A program made the position numbers and the translations under genes. Below, one piece after another: positions 23,947 through 34,145 of a stretch of 42,364 nt of DNA. This DNA is from Candidatus Avirikenella pullistercoris (GTDB lineage Bacteria > Bacteroidota > Bacteroidia > Bacteroidales > Rikenellaceae). Where the stretch lies: contig DVIX01000082.1 of the NCBI GenBank assembly GCA_018710935.1, forward strand, positions 1 to 42,364, read 5' to 3'. The notes beneath the pieces were generated by a model. That model saw only the letters and a program-made list of their open reading frames with translations, searched no databases and was not told the origin of the DNA. Within the stretch, counting starts at the first letter, position 1; every line of letters starts with the position of its first letter.

Positions 23947-25419
23947 GTGATTTTACGAAAGCTCGCCGGACAGACGGCTACATACGGGATGAGTACGATA
24001 ATTGTCAAATTCATCAATTATCTGCTGACGCCTTATCTTACCAATATATTGACCGAAAGCCAATACGGCGTACAGAGCTATTATTACTCCTTTATCCCTT
24101 TCGGGCTTACCCTGCTGACCATGGGCTTGGAAACCGGTTATTTCCGTTTCGTAGGCAAAAGCGAAACGGCGGAAGAAAAAAACAGGGTGTTCTCCACGAT
24201 CTTTACGACGGTATCGTTAACCAGCCTTCTTTTCTTCATTGCCGTATGCCTGTTTACCGGACCTATTTACCGGTTCACCGCCGACCTCGGAGCAGGAAGC
24301 ATATCGCTAATTCCTATCGTAGGGGCATTGATAGCTATCGACGCCATAACAGCGATACCTTATGCCAAATTGAGAGCACAGGAACGTGCCAAACGGTTTT
24401 TAGCCACGCGTGTAATCAACGTCTTAGTCAATGTCTTTTTCTGTGTTTTCTTCTACTCCGTCCTGCCGCTATTCAAAGACTCGGCCTTGCTCGGCTGGAT
24501 GTGGATCGAAGGGTACGGCGCCGGATATGTCTTTATCGCCAACCTGATCGCCAGCATAACCACCCTCTTTATGCTGCTTCCCCAAATGGAAAGCGTAAAA
24601 CTGCATATCGACCGCAAACTGCTCAAAGCACTGCTGCTTTTTTCCGCTCCTCTGCTTATTAGCGGCATCAGCGGGACGGCCAACGAATTTATCGACCGCC
24701 AACTTTTAGCCATACTGCTGCCAACAGACATAAAAATGAGCTCGGTAGGTATCTATTCGGGCGTAATGAAAGTTGCAGCGTTGATGTACCTCTTTATCCA
24801 GATGTACCGTTTCGCAGCCGAACCGTTTTTCCTCTCCAACGTAAAAAAGGAAGATTTTAAACTCGCCAACGCCGAAGCGATGAAATATTTCATTATCGTA
24901 TCGGTTATGATCTTTTTGGGAATTACGCTTTATATGGATATTTTCCAATATTTCATCGGAGCGCCTTTCCGGGTAGGACTGCGAATCGTGCCGATACTGC
25001 TGCTCTCCAACATGTTCATCGGTATTTACGTAAACCTGTCGTTCTGGTACAAAGTAACGGAAAAAACCCATTTTGCACTGATTATCACTTTAGCCGGATT
25101 AGCCGTTACGATAATCCTGAACTTCGCCCTGATTCCCCTGTTGGGTTATGAAGGTTCGGCCTGGGCCCGATTGGGATGCGAAAGCTCTATGGTATTGCTG
25201 AGCTATTTTCTGAACCAAAAATACTATCCGATACCGTACGACCTGAAAACGATTTTCAAATATATGGGAGCCGGAGCCGTAATTTATACCATTTCCGTAG
25301 TCCTTCCCATAGAACATACCGCCTTAAGATTATTGGCAAACACAATATTATTTATTACTTTTATCCTATTCTTTATACAACAAGAAAAAATAAATTTGCG
25401 TTCTATATTAAAACATTAA
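23947..25419 (+). CDS. Oligosaccharide flippase (MOP superfamily, Wzx-like)
   Basis: 490 aa with about 12-14 hydrophobic helices, GTG start preceded by GAAGGG. The N-terminal LAGQTATYGMSTIIVKFINY and YGVQSYYYSF are typical of polysaccharide flippases of Bacteroidota. It should move lipid-linked saccharides across the inner membrane. It is followed by dut (18 bp) and a TPR lipoprotein-like gene (7 bp), a conserved gene order in Bacteroidota, and is probably co-transcribed with them. Which glycan it moves cannot be read. Confidence 0.85.
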   Translation: MILRKLAGQTATYGMSTIIVKFINYLLTPYLTNILTESQYGVQSYYYSFIPFGLTLLTMGLETGYFRFVGKSETAEEKNRVFSTIFTTVSLTSLLFFIAVCLFTGPIYRFTADLGAGSISLIPIVGALIAIDAITAIPYAKLRAQERAKRFLATRVINVLVNVFFCVFFYSVLPLFKDSALLGWMWIEGYGAGYVFIANLIASITTLFMLLPQMESVKLHIDRKLLKALLLFSAPLLISGISGTANEFIDRQLLAILLPTDIKMSSVGIYSGVMKVAALMYLFIQMYRFAAEPFFLSNVKKEDFKLANAEAMKYFIIVSVMIFLGITLYMDIFQYFIGAPFRVGLRIVPILLLSNMFIGIYVNLSFWYKVTEKTHFALIITLAGLAVTIILNFALIPLLGYEGSAWARLGCESSMVLLSYFLNQKYYPIPYDLKTIFKYMGAGAVIYTISVVLPIEHTALRLLANTILFITFILFFIQQEKINLRSILKH

Positions 25420-25437
25420 CGATTAAACAAAGAAATT

Positions 25438-25875
25438 ATGCGCCCAGTAAAGGTGATCAACAAATCGGCTTACCCGCTTCCGAAATACGAAACCCTGCAT
25501 GCGGCAGGATTGGATGTCCGCGCCAATATCACGGAAGGCATGACTATTGCACCGTTGCAACGGGTGATGGTGCCTACCGGACTGTATGTAGAACTGCCCG
25601 AAGGGCATGAGATGCAGGTACGCCCGCGCAGCGGATTAGCCGCCAAACACGGAATCACCGTACTGAACTCGCCGGGAACCATCGACGCCGACTACCGGGG
25701 CGAAATAAAAATCATATTGGTAAACCTCTCTTCCGAGCCGTTTACCATAGAACCGGGGGAACGTATCGCCCAACTTATCGTTTCCGAATACGTCCGTATC
25801 GAATGGGAGGAGTGCGACGCCCTCTCCTCCACCGCAAGAGGCGAAGGCGGATTCGGCTCCACCTCCACGAAGTAA
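25438..25875 (+). CDS. dut: dUTP diphosphatase
   Basis: 145 aa. All five trimeric dUTPase motifs are present: AGLDVRA (24-30), [32 protein letters not shown], and the C-terminal arm [12 protein letters not shown]. It turns dUTP into dUMP plus PPi, supplying thymidylate synthase and keeping uracil out of DNA. Middle gene of the flippase-dut-TPR operon. Confidence 0.97.
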   Translation: MRPVKVINKSAYPLPKYETLHAAGLDVRANITEGMTIAPLQRVMVPTGLYVELPEGHEMQVRPRSGLAAKHGITVLNSPGTIDADYRGEIKIILVNLSSEPFTIEPGERIAQLIVSEYVRIEWEECDALSSTARGEGGFGSTSTK

Positions 25876-25882
25876 TATCAGA

Positions 25883-27622
25883 ATGAAAAAAAACATATTT
25901 ATCATATCGTATCTCTTATTTTGCAGCATCTCCGTTCTGTCCGCCAACGGGCAAGAACAAAAGGCACAGCAGAAAGACATCCCCGTAATCAATATCGTGC
26001 AATCCGTTTATAAGGATAGCAGCGACAAAGTTACGGACTATTATCTGCGGGGCATCAAAGAGCTGCACCTGAACGGCAACCGCCCCCAGGCAAGCGCCCT
26101 TTTCCGTACGGCATTACAGATAGACTCGCTGCATGCCCCCTCCAATTTCGAAATGGCAAAACTGTTCGGCAACACTCCCGAAGCATTGCAATACAGCTTG
26201 CGGGCGAATCGTGCCGATACTTCCAATATCTGGTATAAATACCAGTTGGGACAGATATATATCGACCGGGAGGAATATTCCTCAGCTATCGATTTATGGA
26301 AAAAGATTATCGACGAAGACAAACAGAACCTTCAGGCATACCGTTACCTCTGTGCACTCTATAATGTGGTAGGACAACCTATCAACGCCATGTCGGTCAT
26401 CGATACCGCATTGGTACGTTTCGGCAACGACCTCGATATGCTGGAATACAAACAGCAGTTGCTAATGCAGGCTTACAACACCGAGAAAGCCATCGAAAAT
26501 GCAAAACTGCTGACTACCCTGTACCCCGACAGCGGCCGCCTCTACCTCTATTTAGGCGAACTATACGCTCAGACCGGCAAGGACTCGCTCGCCATGGAAC
26601 AATATGTCAAAGCCCGCGAAACGGAACCCGATAACGTAACCATTCTTGTCGCGATATGCGATTTTTATGAGTCCATTAACCGAAGAGATAAATTTTTCCT
26701 CGCCCTGAACGACCTTTTCGCAGCCGACGGGTTGAGCAAAAAAGAAAAAATAGATTACTTCCAGCACACTTTCGAAACTTCCTATTTCTACAACAACCAC
26801 TTTTTCGAAATAGAATCCCTGATACGGACATTAAGGCTCAAATACGGGAACGATTACGACATAGACCAGCTTTATGCCCGCCACCTTATCCACACAGGGA
26901 AATACGACGATGCCCTGGCAATTTATAAATCCCACCTGCCGGACAGCATTCAACGAATAGATACCTACAAAAACATTATCGGTATCGAATCTTATAAAAA
27001 CAATCCGGATTCCGTTTACAAATATTCGGCGATGGCTATCGAAGCCTTCCCCGAAGATACGGATATTCCCCTCATATATGTATCTACCTTAGTGGAGGCC
27101 GCCCAATATCCGCAGGCTATCAAAACACTCGATCGCTATGCCGGCATATTGGAAAACGACTCTCTGAAAAGCGTCTATATCGCTTACAAAGGAGATATAG
27201 AACAGATGCAGGGGAACCTGAAAAAAACCTACAAGGCATACGACGAAGCTTTGAAATACGATCCGGGCAATATCAACGTACTGAACAATTACAGTTACTT
27301 CCTGAGCGAAGAAGGGCGCAATCTGGAAAAAGCATTCGTCATGGCCTCGCAAGTTATTGCCGAAGAACCATCCAATGCGACCTATTTAGACACTTATGCA
27401 TGGATTTTGTATAAATTAGGACGTTACGAAGAAGCAAAAACCCACATGCGTAAAGCTATCGCCCTCGATACGACGGGAAGCGGAGAACTGTTCCTGCATT
27501 ACGGCGATATACTGTACGCTCTGAAAGAATATGCCAACGCCTCTATTTACTGGGATAAAGCAGAAAAAGCAGGCATCGATGCCGAACAGATTAAAGAACG
27601 GAAAGAACGGCCTCACAATTAA
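25883..27622 (+). CDS. Exported tetratricopeptide-repeat protein
   Basis: 579 aa with a signal peptide (cleavage near VLSANGQ, residue 24). Most of the chain is TPR repeats with the usual Trp/Leu/Gly/Tyr/Ala/Pro spacing, for example AYRYLCALYNVVGQPINAM, LYLYLGELYAQTGKDSLAM, VLNNYSYFLSEEGRNLEKA and YAWILYKLGRYEEAKTHMR. It has no enzymatic motif and should act as a periplasmic scaffold, probably in envelope or surface-glycan assembly given its flippase neighbour. It starts 7 bp after dut. Confidence 0.88.
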   Translation: MKKNIFIISYLLFCSISVLSANGQEQKAQQKDIPVINIVQSVYKDSSDKVTDYYLRGIKELHLNGNRPQASALFRTALQIDSLHAPSNFEMAKLFGNTPEALQYSLRANRADTSNIWYKYQLGQIYIDREEYSSAIDLWKKIIDEDKQNLQAYRYLCALYNVVGQPINAMSVIDTALVRFGNDLDMLEYKQQLLMQAYNTEKAIENAKLLTTLYPDSGRLYLYLGELYAQTGKDSLAMEQYVKARETEPDNVTILVAICDFYESINRRDKFFLALNDLFAADGLSKKEKIDYFQHTFETSYFYNNHFFEIESLIRTLRLKYGNDYDIDQLYARHLIHTGKYDDALAIYKSHLPDSIQRIDTYKNIIGIESYKNNPDSVYKYSAMAIEAFPEDTDIPLIYVSTLVEAAQYPQAIKTLDRYAGILENDSLKSVYIAYKGDIEQMQGNLKKTYKAYDEALKYDPGNINVLNNYSYFLSEEGRNLEKAFVMASQVIAEEPSNATYLDTYAWILYKLGRYEEAKTHMRKAIALDTTGSGELFLHYGDILYALKEYANASIYWDKAEKAGIDAEQIKERKERPHN

Positions 27623-27660
27623 TTCGGAAACCGATAATTCTGAATTAAAAAATACTTATT

Positions 27661-27667
27661 TACTTTG
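27661..27667 (+). promoter_or_regulatory. Possible cysQ promoter
   Basis: TACTTTG, a one-base-shorter variant of TAnnTTTG, about 40 bp upstream of the start. Confidence 0.3.
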
Positions 27668-27707
27668 CAATAAATTACTATTCGGGGATTGTTAAAGCGA
27701 ACAAAAG

Positions 27708-28547
27708 ATGGAGAGAGAATTAATAGATTATTTTTTGATAAAAGCCTGCAACGCTTCTATCGTTGCGGGAGAACAAATCATGAAATTATACGAGGACACA
27801 AAAGAGTTCGACGTCAATATAAAATCGGATAACACCATTATCACGGAAGCCGACCGGGTTTCCCATGAAATCATAAAGCAGTATCTTTCGCAGACCCGTA
27901 TTCCGATGTTAAGCGAAGAGGGACGCGATATGCTTTTCGAAGAACGTTACCGCTGGGACCTCTACTGGTTAGTAGACCCGTTGGACGGGACCCGCGAATT
28001 CGTGAACCGCAACGGCGAATTCGTCATATCCATCGCCCTGATGTCTGAAAACAAACCGGCTTTCGGAGTGATTTATATCCCGCCACAGCACAAATTATAT
28101 TTTTCCGATCCCGACCGGGGAGCATTCTGTATCGACGATACCCGTACCTTAGGGGAAGAAGAGCTTTCGATCAACCGTCTTTTCCCGGTATCCCGCAAAC
28201 TGGAACGCGAACCATGGAAAGAAGGTACTCCTCTGCGCGTAGCCGTCACCCGTTCCCACATGAACGACGAGACACGCGCTTTCATCGACAAACTGAAAGA
28301 ACGTTACGAAAACGTGGAAGTAACCCAATACGGCAGCGCCATGAAATTCTGCCATATCGCCGATGATAAAGCCGATATGTACGTCCGGTTCAGCGACCTG
28401 TTCGATTGGGACATCGCCGCCGGAGAAGCTCTATTACGCGCAGTAGGAGCAGGAATAAAACATATCGGAGGAGAAGAAATTACCTATAATAAAGTGCAGC
28501 TAATCATTCACCCCTTCATCGCCACATTCGACTCCGTAACTTATTAA
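27708..28547 (+). CDS. cysQ: 3'(2'),5'-bisphosphate nucleotidase
   Basis: 279 aa, inositol monophosphatase superfamily. Metal-binding residues: Glu70/Glu71 (LSEEG), the DPLDGT motif (90-95) and the C-terminal DWDIAAGEALL (233-243). The motif spacing is that of CysQ rather than SuhB. It removes the 3' phosphate of PAP, a by-product of sulfate activation, and so protects sulfur metabolism and RNA decay. No sulfate genes are nearby; mgsA lies 96 bp downstream. Confidence 0.9.
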   Translation: MERELIDYFLIKACNASIVAGEQIMKLYEDTKEFDVNIKSDNTIITEADRVSHEIIKQYLSQTRIPMLSEEGRDMLFEERYRWDLYWLVDPLDGTREFVNRNGEFVISIALMSENKPAFGVIYIPPQHKLYFSDPDRGAFCIDDTRTLGEEELSINRLFPVSRKLEREPWKEGTPLRVAVTRSHMNDETRAFIDKLKERYENVEVTQYGSAMKFCHIADDKADMYVRFSDLFDWDIAAGEALLRAVGAGIKHIGGEEITYNKVQLIIHPFIATFDSVTY

Positions 28548-28643
28548 CGAATCGGGGCGAATTACCAAATTTTAGCGAATACAGAATATTATTTCTGCCA
28601 TATCGAAGAAAAACCGAAAAGAAACCTTGTAAAAAACAGAATC

Positions 28644-29111
28644 ATGCAGGAAAAGAAAAAAATAGCACTCGTAGCCCACGATAACATGAAACGCGACCTT
28701 GCCGAATGGGTGGACTGGAACTGGGAAGTATTGTTGAAACACCATCTCATCTGTACCGGGACTACGGGAAAAATGGTAGCCAAAACCCTTATGGACAGGC
28801 GCAGCAATGAACACGGGCGTTTCGATATTTCATTCCTCAAATCCGGGCCTTTAGGCGGCGACCAGCAACTCGGGGCATTGATTTCAGAAGGGGAGATAGA
28901 TGTGCTTATCTTTTTCTGGGACCCCATGATGCCTCAACCTCACGATGTGGACGTGAAAGCCTTGCTCCGCATCGCTACCGTATATAATGTTCCCACCGCA
29001 TTAAACCGTTCCTCGGCAGACTTTCTCATATCGTCGCCTTTCTTCGACGGCGAATACGTACGTACCATCAAAGACTATAAAGCCTATATCGAAAGGAGCC
29101 TGAACCAATAA
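28644..29111 (+). CDS. mgsA: Methylglyoxal synthase
   Basis: 155 aa, full family length. Active-site residues match the E. coli enzyme: His12 and Asp14 (AHDNMK), TGTTG (38-42) for phosphate, Asp73 in SGPLGGDQQ, Asp93 in FFWDP, His100 and Asp101 in PQPHDVD. It converts dihydroxyacetone phosphate to methylglyoxal, a bypass of lower glycolysis used under phosphate shortage or sugar-phosphate stress. Cytosolic. Confidence 0.95.
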   Translation: MQEKKKIALVAHDNMKRDLAEWVDWNWEVLLKHHLICTGTTGKMVAKTLMDRRSNEHGRFDISFLKSGPLGGDQQLGALISEGEIDVLIFFWDPMMPQPHDVDVKALLRIATVYNVPTALNRSSADFLISSPFFDGEYVRTIKDYKAYIERSLNQ

Positions 29112-29275
29112 ACCGCTGATTCGGCAGACAAGCGGTTTGGTACCCTATTTGTATTTGCCTGTTTATAACTTCGGTACAACCGACAAGCAACCGGCATTCG
29201 ACAATTCTCACCGAAAATTGCTTGCTCAACAATCGAAAAAAACGGCAAAAAACAAGTTTGTTCTGAAAACTTAAT

Positions 29276-29283
29276 TATTTTTG
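29276..29283 (+). promoter_or_regulatory. Promoter -7 element of the FKBP gene
   Basis: TATTTTTG matches TAnnTTTG; TTTG is found 15 bp upstream at 29257, a little close. Leader about 30 nt. Confidence 0.5.
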
Positions 29284-29317
29284 TAACTTAAATAGTATAG
29301 AATTTAAAGAAAAAAGA

Positions 29318-30010
29318 ATGAAAAAATTATCAATTATCTTTTCTATTATGTTAATGGGGGCTTTCGCCTCTTGTAATAGTGCAGGAAGTGGCAGTAAGAT
29401 AACCACTACGAAAGACTCGCTTTCTTATGCGATCGGTTCTATCATGAGCCAACAACTCAAAACCTTAGGCATGACTCCGGACGATGTGAACGGTCAGGTT
29501 TTGGCTGCTGCCGTACATGATGCACTCGCAAACCAGGAACCGTCCATCACGTTACAACAATCACAAGAACTCGTACAGCATTACGTAACAGTCGTTGTTC
29601 CGGAAAGAAACAAAAAAGCGAGCGACGATTTCTTAGCTCAGATAAAGAAAGATAATAAAAATGCGGTTGAAACTCCGAGCGGATTGGTTTACGAAATCGT
29701 TAATTTAGGAGATACGACTTTGCATCCTACGGCACAAGATACGGTTCTCGCACACTATACCGGAACTTTCCCGTCAGGTGAAGTATTCGATTCCAGCGAA
29801 GATCGCGGAGAGCCGGCTATGTTCCCGTTGTCAGGCGTTATTCCGGGTTGGACAGAAGGATTACAGTTAATCGGTCCGGGCGGTGAAATCAAACTTTACA
29901 TTCCGTCTTCTCTCGCTTACGGCGAATACGGCAGCGGACCTATCGGCCCCAACCAAGCCCTCGTATTCGATGTCAAATTGCAAAAAGTAATGAAAGCAGC
30001 TAAAAAATAG
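29318..30010 (+). CDS. FKBP-type peptidyl-prolyl isomerase lipoprotein (Mip-like)
   Basis: 230 aa. Lipobox GAFASC (Cys19). Residues ~30-115 form the helical FKBP N-terminal dimerisation domain (DSLSYAIGSIMSQQLK, VVVPERNKKASDDFLAQIKK). Residues ~120-228 are the FKBP catalytic domain: VLAHYTGTFPSGEVFDSS, VIPGWTEGLQLI, IPSSLAYGEYGSG, LVFDVKLQKV. It helps fold exported proteins. As a lipoprotein it faces the periplasm or the surface. Single-gene unit with a strong terminator. Confidence 0.93.
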   Translation: MKKLSIIFSIMLMGAFASCNSAGSGSKITTTKDSLSYAIGSIMSQQLKTLGMTPDDVNGQVLAAAVHDALANQEPSITLQQSQELVQHYVTVVVPERNKKASDDFLAQIKKDNKNAVETPSGLVYEIVNLGDTTLHPTAQDTVLAHYTGTFPSGEVFDSSEDRGEPAMFPLSGVIPGWTEGLQLIGPGGEIKLYIPSSLAYGEYGSGPIGPNQALVFDVKLQKVMKAAKK

Positions 30011-30028
30011 AGGCTTTTTCATAAGAAA

Positions 30029-30060
30029 AAAGGTATCGCCTGAAATCAGGCGATACCTTT
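30029..30060 (+). terminator. FKBP terminator
   Basis: 15-bp perfect stem AAAGGTATCGCCTGA/TCAGGCGATACCTTT with an AA loop, then TCTTTT. Confidence 0.92.
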
Positions 30061-30246
30061 TCTTTTATACACAGAGGAAAAAAATCTCGCTTTTTTTTGC
30101 CGTTACCCTATCCTTTCCGAAAACATCCTGATAAAAATTTTCCGGTCATTTTTCCGAAACAAACGGGGAAAGGGAAAATGCAATATATATCCTGTAAAAT
30201 AAACGCCGGTTATCTTATTTCGTCTCCGTCCCGTAACCGGAATATA

Positions 30247-30286
30247 AAAAAGGTACCCGCAAGTAACCCCTGCCAGATACCTTTTT
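30247..30286 (-). terminator. topA terminator
   Basis: 9-bp stem AAAAAGGTA/TACCTTTTT with a 22-nt loop; on the minus strand a T-run follows. It lies 19 bp after the topA stop. Confidence 0.55.
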
Positions 30287-30304
30287 CCCTATTCTCAAAT
30301 TCCT

Positions 30305-32755
30305 CTACTTTTTCGTCGTTTTCTTAACGGAAGATTTCCGTGCCGCCGTTTTCTTCGCAGCAGTGCTCTTAACCGTTTTCACACTCTTGGTACTTTTCAC
30401 TGCCGCCTTACGCGCTGCCTTCTTCGAAGGAGCATTCTCCCCTTCCGCCTCCTGAGCTTCTATAATCCGTTTACAATCTTCCACACTCAACGACGCCGCA
30501 TCCGTTCCTTTCGGAATCTTATAATTCGCCCCATTGAAAGCGATATAAGGCCCCCAACGGCCATTCAGCACCTGTATTCCCTCTGTCTCGTAAACATGAA
30601 TCACTTTCTCCCGCTCCTTTTTCCGTTTCTCCTCGATCAGTTCGATCGCCCGCTCCTGCGTAATCGTATAGGGATTATCCGTTTTCGCCAATGATACGAA
30701 TTTTCCGTCATGCCGGACATAAGGGCCGAAACGGCCTACTCCTATCGTTATCTCTTTCCCCTCATACTCTCCCGCATTACGAGGCAAGCGGAATAATTGC
30801 AACGCCTCCTCCAAGGTAATCGTAGCAATTAGTTGTCCGGATTGCAGGCTCGCATATTGCGGTTTCTCTCCTTCCCCGTCTTTCTGCGACTCCCCGATCT
30901 GTATCATCGCCCCGAAACGCCCCACACGGGCATACACATTCTTCCCGCTCTCCGGATCCGTTCCCAACAAACGCTGCTGAGAGTTGGCAAAACTACCTTT
31001 CTCCTCTGTCGCCTCCTCTACCGTATCATGGAAAGGTTCGTAAAAATGACGTATCATTTTTTCCCAGCTCAACTTCCCTTCTGCAATATCATCGAACTCT
31101 TTTTCCACCTTAGCCGTAAAATTATAATCGAGTATCGCCGGGAAATGCTTTTCCAAATACTCATTTACCAACATACCGATATCGGTTGGGAACAATTTCG
31201 CTTTCTCCGCTCCCGTAATCTCTTCCGACATCTTCCGGATAATCTCTCCGCTCTTCGTCAAAGATAACTGCACATAGCCCCTCGGAGTGCCTTCCCTGTC
31301 CTCTTTCAAAACATACCCCCGGTTAATAATGGTAGATATGGTCGGTGCATATGTCGAAGGACGGCCTATCCCCAAATCTTCCAGATGTTTTACCAACGAT
31401 GCCTCCGAATAACGCGGCGGACGCTGTTCAAAACGCTCCGTAGCATCGATCGATTCGGCTTTCAGCTCCTGCCCCTTTTCGATAGGAGGCAATAACCCGC
31501 TATCAGCCTGTTTCTCCTCGTCGCTACCCGACTCGGAATAGAGTTTCAGGAATCCGTCGAACTTCACGACCTCTCCCTTAGCCGTAAACAATTTATCGCT
31601 TCCTTCTACACGAATGTCGATATTGGTCTTCTCCAATACGGCATCCGACATCTGAGAAGCGACAGCTCTTTTCCATATCAGATCGTAAAGCCTTTTCTCC
31701 TGCGGAGAGCCGTCAATCGACATACGGTCTATATAAGAGGGGCGTATCGCCTCATGCGCCTCCTGAGCCCCCTTACTTTTTACCTTATATTGCCGGTTAT
31801 GCAGATACTCGTTCCCGAACTCCTGCTTTATCACACCGCTGATAGCTGCAACGGCATCCTGCGACAAATTCACCGAATCGGTACGCATATAGGTTATCAA
31901 CCCCGCTTCATACAACCGTTGTGCAACCATCATGGTACGGCTCACCGAAAAGCCCAATTTACGGCTCGCCTCCTGCTGTAATGTGGAAGTAGTAAACGGA
32001 GCCGCCGGAGAACGCCTGCCCGGCTTCTTCTCTATGGACTCTACGGAAAAACGGGCTTTCGCACACAACTCCAAAAAAGCTCTCGCCTCCTCTTCCGTCC
32101 CGAACTTATGATTCAGATCGGCTTTCAGTTTACATATCTCTCCCTTACTCCCTATAAATGAAAAAAGGGCAGCTACTTTATAGAAGCGGGCTCCCTTAAA
32201 CCGGATAATCTCTTTCTCTCTCTCCACAATCAACCTCACCGCGACAGACTGGACACGCCCCGCAGAAAGCGAAGGTTTTACCTTTTTCCATAAGACCGGA
32301 GAGAGCTCAAAACCCACCAAACGGTCTAAGATACGGCGCGCCTGCTGCGCATTCACCAAATTCAGATTTACGGTTCGAGGCGCTTGAATCGCATTCAATA
32401 TCGCATTTTTTGTAATTTCATGAAAAACAATACGACGTGTAGTGGCTACGTCGAGCCCCAAAACCTGCGTCAAATGCCATGCGATAGCCTCCCCCTCGCG
32501 GTCTTCATCGGATGCCAACCAAACCCGCTTAACTTTCGACGCCAGCGATTTCAATTCGGCAACTATCTTTTTTTTATCTTCCGATACTTCATAAGTAGGC
32601 GCAAACCCATGTTCGATATCGACCCCGATATCTTTTTTCGGTAAATCCCGGATATGGCCGAAACTGGATTTTACCAGATAATCTTTCCCTAAAAATTTTT
32701 CAATGGTCTTCGCCTTCGCAGGCGACTCTACAATTACCAAATTTTCGCTACTCAT
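30305..32755 (-). CDS. topA: DNA topoisomerase I with histone H1-like tail
   Basis: 816 aa. Toprim domain at the start: Glu10 in VIVESPAKAKTIEKFLG and the SDEDREGEA triad (Asp83, Asp85, Glu87). Catalytic Tyr289 in GLITYMRTDS. Two C-terminal topoisomerase repeats follow (VGRFGAMIQIGE, VGRFGPYVRH), but no four-Cys zinc fingers. The last ~45 residues are Lys/Ala/Thr/Ser-rich (KKAARKAAVKSTKSVK and on), resembling histone H1-like DNA-binding tails seen in some bacterial proteins. It relaxes negative supercoils. Downstream of DUF4270 by 20 bp, probably on the same transcript. Confidence 0.96.
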   Translation of the reverse strand: MSSENLVIVESPAKAKTIEKFLGKDYLVKSSFGHIRDLPKKDIGVDIEHGFAPTYEVSEDKKKIVAELKSLASKVKRVWLASDEDREGEAIAWHLTQVLGLDVATTRRIVFHEITKNAILNAIQAPRTVNLNLVNAQQARRILDRLVGFELSPVLWKKVKPSLSAGRVQSVAVRLIVEREKEIIRFKGARFYKVAALFSFIGSKGEICKLKADLNHKFGTEEEARAFLELCAKARFSVESIEKKPGRRSPAAPFTTSTLQQEASRKLGFSVSRTMMVAQRLYEAGLITYMRTDSVNLSQDAVAAISGVIKQEFGNEYLHNRQYKVKSKGAQEAHEAIRPSYIDRMSIDGSPQEKRLYDLIWKRAVASQMSDAVLEKTNIDIRVEGSDKLFTAKGEVVKFDGFLKLYSESGSDEEKQADSGLLPPIEKGQELKAESIDATERFEQRPPRYSEASLVKHLEDLGIGRPSTYAPTISTIINRGYVLKEDREGTPRGYVQLSLTKSGEIIRKMSEEITGAEKAKLFPTDIGMLVNEYLEKHFPAILDYNFTAKVEKEFDDIAEGKLSWEKMIRHFYEPFHDTVEEATEEKGSFANSQQRLLGTDPESGKNVYARVGRFGAMIQIGESQKDGEGEKPQYASLQSGQLIATITLEEALQLFRLPRNAGEYEGKEITIGVGRFGPYVRHDGKFVSLAKTDNPYTITQERAIELIEEKRKKEREKVIHVYETEGIQVLNGRWGPYIAFNGANYKIPKGTDAASLSVEDCKRIIEAQEAEGENAPSKKAARKAAVKSTKSVKTVKSTAAKKTAARKSSVKKTTKK

Positions 32756-32774
32756 AAGCCTCTGACTACATATA

Positions 32775-34145
32775 TTATTTCACCATAGTATAGGTTATGG
32801 CTATCTGGAGCGGTGTTTCGGAACCGACTCCTTCCAATGCTACTCCGGCCATAATGGACTCAAATCCGTAACCCACCGTCAAATCCACCTTTTTTTCTTC
32901 CGTCGCCCCGGTAAACAGTTGCTGAATCCAGGTCGTAATATTCATGCTGTACCTCATTTTAGCCCGATTGATATACCCGCCGAACATCGGAGTAGTATCA
33001 TCCACATCATACGGATAATAGTCGGGAATCAATGTAAAATCATTGTAATTATAAAAGATCCCCAGACGTGAAGGAGACCAGTCGAGCCGCTCCGGTATCG
33101 GATTGTTTATCGTGGCTATCAACGTAGCATTATTAATAGATACTCTCGAATAGCCTTCCGCTTCCGCCTGTTTTTTAATCCGGTCGATCTCCTCCTGCAA
33201 AACTTCCACTTCCGTCATCAAGCCCCCCAAACTCTGAATATATGTCAATTTCTGCGGCTCGGACGTATTGTCGATCTCTTTCGGATTAACCCCATTCAAG
33301 GCACTCGCATAGGTAAAATCATGCGAAATCATTGTAAATGCCTCGTTATAAGATTCGTCTCCATTATCGAAAGCGAACATCACATAGCTGGTATCGGCAA
33401 CAGGAACATTCTTATTGTGATAATAAACAAATATATTGGAATTGGTCAGGTCTACACTGTAAATATTTCCTCCCTGCATCGTTTTCCTTGCCTTGAAAAA
33501 ATACCCCGGATGCCTTTTATGAAACAACGTATCGTATACATATATCATGTCGGTAGTATCCAAATACCGTTCCGCTACTTCATTGGGAATTTTCACATAA
33601 GCCGATTCCGTATTTCCCGTAACATTCATCGTGGCAATCGGAGTAGGATCGATATAGGGTTCCGCATCGAAATTGGAATAGTAAGAAGAATCTTTCAGAT
33701 AAGGCAACGGTTTGTTCATACGGTACACATCAACGACTACATTTTCCAATGTATCTCCCCAATATCCGGAAATAGCAAGGGATATGAAAGCCGAATCGAT
33801 TGCCGGCTGATCTCCCCACAAAGAGTCGCTGCTGGAGAATCCCCCCGCAAAAACCACCTGACCGATAAAATCGCAGTTGGTCTGTCCGAACATGGACTGT
33901 ACCATAGATCCCATATAGGTATATCCCCACTCATCCGTTACAATGGAATCCACCGAACGGGTATAAGAATAGACCTTTTTCATCGTATCCATTCTCAATT
34001 TCATCATGTCCTGCACAGGAATAAAATCCGTTCCCAACTCATCCTCTACCTTGGTACAAGAAAACATGCTGAAAAACACTCCTGCAAAAAATAAAAGAAC
34101 GAAACCGAACGAACCGTTCCGACTATTTTGAAAGTATCTTTTCAT
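32775..34145 (-). CDS. DUF4270 lipoprotein
   Basis: 456 aa. Lipobox FFSMFSC, then TKVEDELGTDFIPVQD, which is the N-terminal signature of the DUF4270 family found in Bacteroidota. The rest is beta-rich with many Asp/Tyr/Thr, as in surface lipoproteins. Function unknown. Its start lies inside the last 23 bp of the glycogen-synthase-like gene, so translation of the two is probably coupled. Confidence 0.82.
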   Translation of the reverse strand: MKRYFQNSRNGSFGFVLLFFAGVFFSMFSCTKVEDELGTDFIPVQDMMKLRMDTMKKVYSYTRSVDSIVTDEWGYTYMGSMVQSMFGQTNCDFIGQVVFAGGFSSSDSLWGDQPAIDSAFISLAISGYWGDTLENVVVDVYRMNKPLPYLKDSSYYSNFDAEPYIDPTPIATMNVTGNTESAYVKIPNEVAERYLDTTDMIYVYDTLFHKRHPGYFFKARKTMQGGNIYSVDLTNSNIFVYYHNKNVPVADTSYVMFAFDNGDESYNEAFTMISHDFTYASALNGVNPKEIDNTSEPQKLTYIQSLGGLMTEVEVLQEEIDRIKKQAEAEGYSRVSINNATLIATINNPIPERLDWSPSRLGIFYNYNDFTLIPDYYPYDVDDTTPMFGGYINRAKMRYSMNITTWIQQLFTGATEEKKVDLTVGYGFESIMAGVALEGVGSETPLQIAITYTMVK

